A program made the position numbers and the translations under genes. The notes beneath the pieces are model-generated. The model was not told the origin of the DNA and ran no database searches. It saw only the letters and a program-made list of their open reading frames with translations. From Epiperipatus broadwayi (lineage: Eukaryota > Onychophora > Udeonychophora > Euonychophora > Peripatidae): DNA of 64,000 nucleotides. Shown piece after piece: positions 15,601-27,600 of this stretch. Position 1 is the first letter of the stretch; each line of letters opens with the position of its first letter. The stretch covers positions 6,044,030 to 6,108,029 of the forward strand of contig JAQFVV010000055.1 of NCBI GenBank assembly GCA_028023455.1, given 5' to 3'.

Positions 15601-18600
15601 TGACAGTATGTTTTATACCATAATCAATGATGGAGCATGCACAGCATTAAATTTTGTTTTAAATTGGGCAAATTGCCATTGAATCATTTGGAATAATTTA
15701 AACTGTATATGGCAGAGAAGCCACGAGTCAACGAATGTTTTTAAGTGATTTTCAAGATTTTATGATGAAAGGAAGAGCAATGAAGATGATCTATAATGCT
15801 ATTATCCAGACACTTTAGCACTTTAAAATTTATGGGAATAGCTAAAATAGTCACTACGTAACGCATCGTTTGATGTAAATAAAGGTATTTGAACTATTCA
15901 ACTATCCATTTCATTGAAAAACCAACGATGTGGGAGATTATGATCTGTCCCAACTGATGAGTGCTGGTTCTGCACAAAGTACGTATATTGGAGATCATCT
16001 ATCTTTTCGCATGTATGTGATCATGTGTAGCAGTTGTTTGAGATGGAGTGGAGAATGAAATAGACTGAAAAACCCTAAGTTCAAACCTCTTTAATTACAC
16101 AAAATATACTTCAGGCAGCGTGGAAAGAGAACCAGACATTTTTTCATGGGATATACTACATAAGTCAATAGCAAATCTAGAAGAAAAAAAAAATCATATT
16201 GCAATATATATAAAATATTTATTTTTCAAAATTTTATAAACTTAACACTTCATCAAATTCTAAAAATAATTGCATGCCTTTATTTCCTGTTTTATTAACA
16301 TATGCTATTTGCGTAAATTGTTTAAAACTATCAGAATCACATGACTGACTCCAAATAAAAAAATTAAAAAAAAAAAAAAAGAATTTTTTTTAGATCCAAA
16401 TTTATTCATTTAGAAATAATAAATAAATAACATGGATAAATTTAAAATAATGTTCTCATGATTTTTTTAAAAAAAAAAAAAGAATTTTCACGATATTATT
16501 CATTATTAACAATAAAGCATCAGACGTCAAAATTTCTCCTTCATAGGGTAAGTAGGTAAAATAGCCACTCTGATAGGAAAATAGAAGGTATCACTCACAC
16601 TATTGTCGATTGCAGGGTGGGTAAGGGTTTGAAGGGTTTTTCCATCTCATTTTATACTCTACATATAACTACAAATATCTAGATACACCTCTTTTCAATC
16701 AATATTAAATAATTAGCAGCAATCTAAAAAAAATTTCATGATTACTCGACTAGGATTTGAAACTGAGGTATCATGTATCACAGGTAGATACTCTACTATT
16801 GCTTCATAAAATCCTATAATCCTCACATATAAAATAGAAATAAAGATGTAGACATAAAAATATTAGTAAAATTACAAGTTTTTTTTATGAAGTTTCCTTC
16901 ACAATGATGGTTTTGCCCTTAATAAATGAGTGCCCTTCTCGTATGAACGCTTCTAACAAAAACATACAGATAAATACAATTAAAAATATAAATCAATTTT
17001 AAACAAAACTGAAGTAGACAACTTAAAAATAAATAAAAATTTATTGATCATTTGAAGTGAAATATAAATACGTATAGACATTTAATTATTCGCAATTCAA
17101 CACAAATGCCAATCTTCCTTATCAGCAAAAGAAGAATCGCATAAAATTGTTGACGGCATTTCTGAAATGAATAATCCAAAGAGACTCTTTGACCATTTTT
17201 TTTATTTTATTGCAATCATAAAAGGTAGGAATCATCAAAGAATATTTTATGACCAGTATTATATTCATGAACGTATAAAACTGAACTAATATATCTATTT
17301 TTAACTCTACTTTTATGAACTATAAACTATAACTCTTTGATAAAGAGCTAATTTAATTTCATATATATTTAAATTTGCAAACATTTGTTTGTTTGTGTAA
17401 GGAAATGGTTTCTTTCTTCTTTATAACCTAATGCTAAGTGCACTTTCGGTGAAGTTTACCAATTTCACCAAAAGTGCAGTTAGCATTAGATTATAAAGCA
17501 AAATGAAACCACTTTGTTACGCAGACAAACTAACGTTTACAAATTTGAATTACAAATACAAATGAAAGAAAAATCAAAATATATATCTTAAACTAGCTGC
17601 ACAGAATTCTGAAATATATTCAACATCTACCAACTTTTTAGAATTGTTTAATAATAAATTCAACTCACACAGTCTTTCTTCCAAGCAATTATCGTACTTC
17701 TCAATAAATGACTACTTTTATTAAACAATTTACGTACTTTAAATCAACCTTATACATTCATGACCACAATACTGGACATAAAATATTATTTGAATGCAAT
17801 GAAATCGAAAGCAGCATCAAAAAAAAAAACCACTTTTGATTAATCATTTTGCATCTCAAGTCATCGAACTTATGAGAACTTCTTTTAATGTTGAAGTTAT
17901 TTGTATAAAATAATAATAATCAAATTGCTTTATTACTGGAAATGCCGGAACTGAAATAACTCCATAAACTTTATGATTTAGGATTCTGGTCTTCCACTAT
18001 TCCAATTGTAGTTAGTTGTGTGTATTACACATGAAGTCTGTTGTCTAATAGATGAAACCATACTTAAGAAGAAAATTTGGTAGTTTTACTAATATCTTTA
18101 CTGCTACATATACTATTATTATTATCAATATGACTCGTAATGTGAAAATGCACATTATTTTGTATGAAAAGATCACCCTTTATATTTTTGTAAAGAAATC
18201 AAATACTCAAATTCCCAAACATATTTTGAACATAAAAATCATTGGTAAAGTGTTGTGTGCATGTTTTGACTTGAGGGCTAAAGGTTCTTGAACCAATATG
18301 GTGTTTGAACATCATATAATCTCCTGAGAAAACTGGTAAAGTAAGTGATGTAAAGCTCTTGTTAAAGTTTAGGTAAGGTAAGATCTAAATATTAAGATGT
18401 TAGAACAAATTGTTTTAAGATAATTAAGAGTAATACCTAACAATGATCAAGCACCATTGTTTGGTCAGTACCTACTGCCAGTTATTCCCTCGATTTAGGG
18501 AAAAGAACTTAATCCCCCTCTCCCCAAAATGTGATCCATAGAAAATTTATATAATAATCTGCAGATGAAAAAAAAAAACATTGATGAAATATGTGGGGTA

Positions 18601-21600
18601 TTTCTGAATGTAACGATTGAGTTCTTATTGCAAAATAAATACTTCTATTATTTTAATAAAACTTTCCTTGTGTTTTCTTTTATTATGAATAATTAATTGG
18701 ATAATCATTAGCTCTTCATAATAGTAATACCAAAAAAAAATATCGTACATATCTTTTAAATAATAATAATCACATCCACTAGTACTTCAGAGGTCGTGTG
18801 ATAGTTGAATACCCAACTAACAGATTAAAAGGGTGGGTTTTTTTTTTATTTATTTATTGAGCTAGTAATCAACCAAGGGACTTTTAACTTTTGAGATCAC
18901 CACCCTAGAAGCAGAAAAAACATTTTAACTTTAAAATATTAAGGATAAAACAGAAAAGAACCTTACCACAGAAACGATGTCCAGTAGGAACTCGGCCAAA
19001 GTGCATAACTCCACAACCGTTGAAGACGGACTGGCAACTTCAAGCGTTTTTCGGTGGCACATTTGGTCAAACAACCTGGCAATATAATCCCAAATGAAAT
19101 AAGGCTCAAAAGTGCTGAATAGTAAATTGGCATTTTTGATCAGTTCACTTCCGCTCAAAATATCCGAATTCTTGCTAAAACTCTTTATTTTCCGGATTCC
19201 CTTGTTAAAGGAAGCTTATGACATAAAAATAAAAAACCATCTTAATATTTTTATAACTCTATTAAAAAAATTTATATTTATTTAAAAAATTATATTGCTA
19301 TTCATACACAAAAGACTTTTACATAAGGTACTACTTATATTAAATTTTTCAAAGTTGAGTACAGAAGCTCACTGTATCTGAACTTATTGTCTGTGATTTC
19401 AGTAATCATTTTGCAAAGTCAATCATGTGACTGTTGGCTTGATTTATAACTGTACTGTTTTTTTCTTAATTGAATTATTCTTATTTTTTATTTAATTCTT
19501 TTTGTTGATGTCTTAATGTACATTTTATAAAACTAAACTGTATTGTAGACGTACATATAAACATTAACTATTTGTATTATATTAAGATTTGGTTTTAATC
19601 CACAGCTTCAGGTATCCACAAAGAAGGCTTGGAACCAAATACAGAGGATACAGGAAGACCATTGTATATAATTAACAATCTCTGCTAAAACTTTAAAAAA
19701 CATAAACATAAGCTACTTTTAAAAAACTAATCAACTTTTTCTATTCAAATTTGAATGGGGGGGGGGTACTGTAAATATAAACTATTATAGTAAGCTCATA
19801 ATAATAATATTCAAGTGACTTTTCAAATAAACTAATCTTGGTCAAAGAGCACCGTTTTCCTCCTGGTAGACTTAAAAGACAGTTCTTGAGACACATACAC
19901 CAATAGAAAGCATCATTTCCTTCCGAAATCATTGCAAGACATTAAATCAAATGTTGTAAATAAAGAACAGAATTCTTCATAGCAGCCAAGATTAAAAAAT
20001 TAGTTAATAATACAATGCTTGTTATAACTCAAACTTCTCATATTACTTCCATCGAATAGTTAAGCAAATGAATAAATTTTTGAATACCAACTTCAGATAA
20101 AAGAGGGCAGCTATATTACATTTCAAATATCCTTTGATTCAAATTGTCATTTATTTTTTCTCAAAAAAAAAAAAAAATTCATGTCATTGATTGTCCCCTT
20201 TAATTAAATATCCAGGGCCCAAGATGATTGTAGAAATGTAATGGCCATTTTTGTCTCCTAAGGTAACTCTAATAAAATCATGGAGCTCGACATCTGCAAA
20301 ATATTCAGGACTCTTGGAAATTGGTGAAGATCGTTAATGGCAATACTGCCAAAATATATCCCAAAACTCATATTATAAAAAGCATTTCACTACAACAAGT
20401 TTTATTGCTAATAGTTTTGATAGGAGACCAAAGCAACAGAAATCTGTATTTAATATCGTGCTTGAGTGAAAAAAACAACAACAATAAAATACTTTTTGAA
20501 TTAGTAGTGATCTAAATTAAAATTTAAATAAATCAAACACCAATAGGAGTTCCTACATAAAAAATATTAATTTATGTGGCTTAAAATTTATTATTAAATT
20601 TAAAAATATATATATATCCACCAAAAAAAAACCCTGTTCATATTTCAGTCATGATTACTAAATCTTTAATTAATGCAATTAGAAATTACAACATAAAAAT
20701 TCTTCAATTGCTAAAATAGAGAATCTTTAATAAATAAAATAACTATTTCAAAGTGCTTTCAACTCCTATGAGTTCTTATCAAGGCAGCATAAAAAATCCT
20801 ATTTTTCTCCTAAGCGATAAATTCAACGTTTCATTGCATTGGCCAGGAACAACTAATCGGAAAGCTGGTTAATTTTGAATTCATAGCATAAGATGAATGT
20901 TATACAAAATTCATCTTGTGCTATGAATTCAAAATTAATTTTATACAAAATTCATTTTGTGCTATGAATTCAAAATTAACCAGCTTTCCAATTAGTTATT
21001 CCTGGTCAATGGAATAAAACGTTGAATTTATCACTTAGAAGAAAAATAGGATTATTTATAGTGCCTTGATGGACTCATAGGAGTTGAAAGCGCTTGGCAA
21101 TAGTTATTTTATTTATTAAAAATTCTCTGTTTTAGCAATTGACGAATTGTTATATTGTAATTTATAAGTTGTACTAACCGATGTATTATATTTATTTATA
21201 ATGCAATTAGAATAAGTTTTCGTTGTATTTTGTCATCTTTCATCGTCCTCAACAGCAGCTGCACATAAATGCGTATAATTCCAGAGAAAAAAATTGATTG
21301 GAATTAGGATTGCTGCGTACAATTCAAAGACATGATTGCATACAAATCACTCCACCATCACAGATAGTACAAGAAGATGACCAATGGTCCAAGAGGTTCA
21401 TGACAACAGGCCTAACTAAAGTGAAGACAATAAAGAAAACAAGCCTATTATAACAAGGCACTAAATAATGTAAATAGATGTTTATAGGTAGATATATTAG
21501 AAAATGTACTTACTGTCATATAAAATAAAAATTAATATTCACCAAAGCGAATAATAAAAAAAATGTAACTTAACGATACGTTAATGTGATTAGCATTAGA

Positions 21601-24600
21601 ATCTGAACTACACTATAAAAGATAATTATTATGCACTGCAAATAACTATATATAAAAATTTTAATTTATAAACTATCTATATTTGCAGACTTTTGCCTTC
21701 TTGTGCCATAATATAAATTTGAGAGGGATGAGGCATGGCAAATGATGGTGGTGAAGTTTTACCATGTGATAATTAATATTTATTGCCTAGTTATCTCATG
21801 TGTTTCAAAACGAAAAAAAAAAAATCTTTATATTTTATTAAATAATCCAATTTTACTGTTTATTCTACTATCTGGAGGCAGTGCTACAAATCTTATCGAT
21901 CATTTTGAAGCATCTTCAACCATTTCCTCTTTTGTGCCAATCTTATTCTTGGATATTAATTGCTTCAACTCTCATGCACAATCATTCACCACATTACTTT
22001 TAGTTTAGTTCTGCTTCTCAATTTCTATATATTTTTTACTTTAGTTTGTGCAGTTAAATTTGTCATATATATATATATATAATCAAAATTATCCCAAATT
22101 CACAACTCAACCAGACTAGCTAAGAAAATAAACTCTAAAACACTATAATGGTTTCATTGCTACAAACAGACTTTTCAAGTGTAAAACTACAAAATAACAA
22201 CATATTTAAATTTAACATTTCCCACAATTCCACTTACCTCCTATCCACCCTTAGTATTATAAGAACTTTTAAATAAGTTAACTGCTCCAGAATCATAAAT
22301 TTTTAACAATAAAGATTCTTTAATTCTTTTTTTTATTTCATTTCTCTCAAAGAAGACAATCGTAACTTCATCAAAATTAATAATGTGGCCTGTATCTTTC
22401 ACGTGGATATATAAGGCAGAACTAAGATATTCATTTTTAACGTTACTTTTATGGATCTTTATTCTTTCATTTAAGCTCAAACTAGTCTGACCTATATATA
22501 ACTTCTTACAAAAACAAGAAATAATATACACTACTCCAGGAATAGTCTTTCTATCAAAATTTTTTTTTGTATTATTTAATAAATTATTCAAAAAAATATT
22601 CGTTTTCCAAGCAATTTTCTTATAAAATTGTATGTAAAAATAGTAATTTGTTTGGAAATAAGAAAATTGCTTGGAAAAAAAGTGATACTTTAATAATTTA
22701 TTAAATAATACAAAAGAAATTTTTGATAGAAAGACTATTCCTGGAATAGTGTATATTATTCCTTGCTTTTGTAAGAAGGTATATATAGGTCAGAGTAGTT
22801 TGAGCTTAAATGAAAGAATAAAGGTACATAAAAATAGGGTTAGAAATAAATATCTTAGTTCGGTCTTATATATCCATGTAAAAGATACAGGCCACACTAT
22901 TAATTTTGATGAAGCTAAGGTCGTCTTCTTTGAGAGAAATGAAATACAAAGAAGAATTAAAGAATTTTTATTATTAAAAATTTATGATTTTGAAGCAATT
23001 AACTTATTTAAAAATTCTTTTAATATTAAGGGTATATGGTATTAAGTGAAATTGTGAGTAATGTTTAGTTTTAATACGTATGCTGTTATTTTGCAGTTCT
23101 TTATACTCTAGAACAAAGATGGGCAATTGTTTTGGCTCGGGGGCCACATAGGTTGGCGGAGGGCCACATTGGGGGCCATTTTGTGGAAGTAAAGGCTAGC
23201 GAAGGGCCGCACCCTTTTTTTCATGACCCAATAAACACACTGCTTTATTCCTTGTTTTACCAAAAAAATATTTGTTTTGTCCATTCTTCATTAAACACAC
23301 AACATTCATCACCGATTTTACATTTTTTTGGAGGGTTCATAGTTTCACTAAAGTTGGAAATGTATATATTTGCTAATGCAAAGACAAAATTGAAATTAAA
23401 CAGATCAAACTAGAAAAGCACTGCACATTGTATCTACACTGCGCATGTGTATTGATATGGCCATCCTAGTGAAAAATACGAGACAAATCTTTGGTTGCAT
23501 ATGGGAAGGAAATCTCAGTTCAAGGTGGATTTTTCTGATTGTCTTGGTGGGCCACATAAAAACTCTTAGAGGGGTGCATGTGGCCCTCGGGCCGCTATTT
23601 GCCCACCCCAGCTCTAGAAGTATGCTTGTAGCAGTAAAACCATTGGTAGTGCTTTAGAGTTTATTTTCTTGGATAGTCTGATTGAGTTGTGAATTTGGAG
23701 TAATTTTGATTATTTACTGGCTAGTTTAGCTTTATGCTTTTAATGTTTACATATATAAACAGTATGTCCCAATGAAAATATGACTGGTTCTCTCTCCAAG
23801 CTGTCTGCAGTGACATCTCTGCATCAACGCATGTTTTACATGACAAAAATTTTTAGGCATTAACATATCTGTATCGGAGTTACAACATGAAATATGATCA
23901 TGTCTTTCATAACCTTAAACCACAGTGGAACAATGCGCTAACATGAAAATTTGTTTTGAATTGTGCAAAACTACTACTGAAATGCTTAAAATGATTCAAA
24001 CTTAATGGATAAAGCCACGAGCTACAAGAACATTTTCAAATGATTTGCAAAATTTTGTGATGGCAGGAAGAATATAGAAAAGAATCGATGCAGAAATAAA
24101 ATACACCTTTGCAATTTCATTTCGAAATTCATGATTCAGATGTGATAGTGCCTTAAAGTAGTTTTTGTGGTAAATAGCTAAATTTTGTTATTAAATAACA
24201 TGGGTTGATTTAGAAATGGCACTGCAAGCATTTTGAAAAGATAATCGATCACCTTTTCATTGGGACATACTGCGTATATATATATATATTACTAATTTCA
24301 ATGGCCTTTAAGTAATTTTTACTACTACTTGAATATGTAATGTTTAGGATTATAAGCACATCACAGAACATTCTCCTTTTATTAAAACAGGCAACTCTCT
24401 CCATACAGTAGTGCCACTCAGTGCCAACCAGGGTAATCAATGGATGCCAGAAGGCTTGTGCATAAAATCCCTATCTAGTGCCTACTTATCCAATATTCCC
24501 AGACTAGTTTCTGGCTTGTGTCCTTCGTCAGTGAGGAGCTTTGGATCTGAGAGCACTGCATCTAGATCTTAGGATCTAATGCAACCCTCCAGCAGCTACC

Positions 24601-27600
24601 TTTTATCTCTACTTAACTACAAAACTATGAGAATAAAATTGAAACACAATAACATTTTCAATCCAAGTTCAATAGCTTATATAGTCATATGGGTCTGAAC
24701 CGAGTTCAGTACCCATACATTTTGCTGTCTTTGGCTCCTTAACAACCATAGCCACTACTACACTATTAGGCAGGATTGGTGTTAAACCACTAAACATCAC
24801 ATGATCACATCTCCAATATTAGCACATAATTGTTTATAAACAAAGCAAAGCAAAACTCCATACAGTAGTGCATCCATTGATTACTCTGTTTAGCACAGGT
24901 GGCACTATTATATGGAGTTTTGCTTTGCTTTGTTTACTAGCACATTACTGTTATTAAAACAGGAAAAACTGAACTCTCCATACAGCAGTGCCACTCAGTG
25001 AAAATATTATTATGTTTTCAATTTTATTCTCATAGTTTTGTAGTTAAGTAGAGATAAAAGGTGCTGGAGGGTTGCATTAGATCGTAAGATCTAGGTGCAG
25101 TGCTCTCAGATCCAAAGCTCCTCACAGACGAAGGCCACAAGCCAGAAACTAGTCTGGGAATATTGGATGAGTAGGCCCTAGATAGGGATTTTATGCACAA
25201 GCCTTCTGGCATCCATTGATTACTCTTGTTGGCACTGAGTGGCACTACTGTATGGAGTGTTTTGCCTGTTTTAACAACAGTAATGTGCTAGCATAAGAAA
25301 TAATGATCATGTGATGTTTAGTGGTTTAACATTCTCCTTTTATCAGATTGAATGAAAGGGCATTGATAAATGAAAAGTAAAATTGTATTTGTAGATTTAT
25401 TAAAAATGATTCGTTACGAGTCTGCATGCAAAATAATTTTGAGTATATGTGATATATATATATATAACACTATAGTAGAGTATATAATTTAATATTCATT
25501 TTAGCAAATGCAATATACTTTCAAAGCATTAAGGTTCTCTTCATATTTACAAAAATAATAATACTTCAATATGCTATTTCAATAAATCCATTCTTTATTG
25601 ATATGAATGCTATAGATTTCATACAGCAAATGAACTTCCAGTAATTATAATCATTCCTTTTCAGTCTTTTCAAAATGTGTCTTATTATCATACCAAAAAA
25701 ATGTTATATACTTTTTATTTTTTCATGAAGGCAATGATATTTTGTTTATTTATTTTATAAATCATTTTAATAAACACTTCAAAATAATTATAAAAATGCA
25801 AAAGCAAAGATTAGATTACATAATGTTACTAAAAATATTAACACTGAAAAGGATGTATTACAAGGTGGCTCTACATCTCCAAAACTTTTTACAGCAGTTT
25901 TGCAAGAAGTAGTCTGTGGATTAAAATGAGAAGCGGAAATAAAAGTAAATGGAGATTATTTGACTCCTCTGAATTTGAAAATGATGTAATTGTTTTTGCA
26001 AATAATACTTTAAAGCATAAGGAAATGTTGCAAGAGTTATCAGGTGAAAGTAAAAAAGTAGGATTAGAGGTAAATATTAAAAAGACTACAGTAATGTCCA
26101 ATGGATTTCCTCAAAATAAGAAAAAAATGATGTGTTAGAAGAAGTTAAAAACTACAAATACCTTAGTCAGATTATTATTACGGATGAAAACATAATGGAT
26201 AAAATTAATCATAGAATTAAATTTGTTTTGAGTGCTTTTAAATAGAAATAACGTTACATTAAAAAGAAATATGCTTATGTGTATGAAAAGAAAGGTTTTC
26301 AGTAAATGTGTGTTACCAGTTCTTACTTATGGATCTGAGACTTGGACAATTATCAGAAGAGAGATACAGACTTCAGATCACTCACTGAAGTATGGAGAGA
26401 TGCATGTTACGAATAACAAGAAAAAATCGAAAATGAAATACATGGATGAGAGAACAAACAGATGTTACTAACATCATTGAAGGAATTAAGAGACTGAAGT
26501 GAAGTTGGGCTGGATATATTGTTAGAAGAGATGATAATAGACGAAATGTTAAAATCTTAGACTAGATTCCAAAAGACCCAGAAAAAGCCCACTTCTGAGA
26601 TGGATAAATAATATTTTATAAAGCGCAGACGGTATTGAAAATTAAATTGAGAGAGTGCAAATTTCTCAAGTGCTTGTGACTATTAGTAACCAAACAGATC
26701 TTAAGCACTGGGACAGGGAATTTAATAAGAAAAGAGTGGATTCCACTCTCTTCTTTACTTGTCTTTCTATATATCCAAGCCAGTCCAAAGTACTTATATC
26801 TGAGAGCGTGAATCTTAAATATCATCACACTTAATTGACTGAGTAGGAAGCGTCCTGGGGATTGATGTGGAAAAAGACTAGAAATCGGAAATGATGGATT
26901 GAATTTCGAGAGATCTTCATCCTGTAGTGAATTGATAATAGTTGAAAATGATGATATAGATATTAAGACACCTTAAAACACTTTTTTTTTTACTAATTAT
27001 TTAAAAATTATATTTTTAATAAATAAGAAACCTTTTATTCTTTTATTATATTTACCATTTAAATAATTAATACAATGTACAGGTTTAAACCTGCATTTAT
27101 ATATGTAATATAGGCGGGATTCGAACTCAGACTTTCACACGACCCACTACTCTCAGTGCAGAAAGTGGCTTATTGGTTTTTATACTGGGTTTGGGAAAAG
27201 ATAAGAGAGTTTTATATATAAAGGCCATGGAGATGACAAAGATTATGTTGTGGAAATGGGATGGAGCAAGATAGAGAAGAATATGGGGAAAGTTGGTGTG
27301 GGGAATGGAAAGAGTCAAAGTGGCTAACAGGTTTCTTTGGGGCATAGTTGCCGAGAGATTCCTAACTCCATATAAGGAGAAGTCCCAGTGCATTACACCA
27401 CATCACACTACATTTACAACAAGCAAAATGATGGTTTATAAATATGTAACATATTTTTATTCTCATTAGGTTTTTGTTTTTACAATATTTAGGTTCGGTT
27501 AATAAAGTAAGTTTTTTGAATAGATTGGAGAAAAAAATGATTATATATTAATAAATATTGATGATGGACTAAACTTAAAATGATAAAGAAGAAAAAACTG

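Larger units (their letters stand above)
22080..23760. mobile_element. Second head-to-head PLE pair, interrupted by a hAT MITE in the right arm
   Basis: The left and right arms are reverse complements from about 22084 to 22612 and from about 22668 to 23720, once the hAT insertion is removed. Each arm carries a GIY-YIG domain tail (described separately) and the same 3' UTR (AGTTTATTTTCTTGGATAGT, complemented near 22125). The unpaired centre is only about 40-50 bp. The arms face 5' to 5', the same arrangement as at 17.1-18.1 kb. Confidence 0.85.
24384..25330. mobile_element. Foldback element of the hammerhead-bearing family, 16-bp direct repeats
   Basis: AACATTCTCCTTTTAT precedes the element (from 24368) and follows it (from about 25330). 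The left half is a minus-strand copy of the 456-bp unit (landmarks TGGATGCCAGAAGGCTTGTG, AGATCTTAGGATCTAATGCA, AGGCAGGATTGGTGTTAAAC). A small inner palindrome follows at 24830-24935, then a shorter plus-strand copy. Both halves retain the ribozyme region (24488-24546 minus, 25110-25168 plus). Confidence 0.8.

Noticed and set aside
16113-16160. Second end of the 15.45-kb mariner, which would make the hammerhead SINE nested inside it
   Set aside because: TTTTTTCATGGGATATACTAC looks partly like a mariner end, but the element already has a plausible terminus near 15920; the evidence for nesting is too weak.
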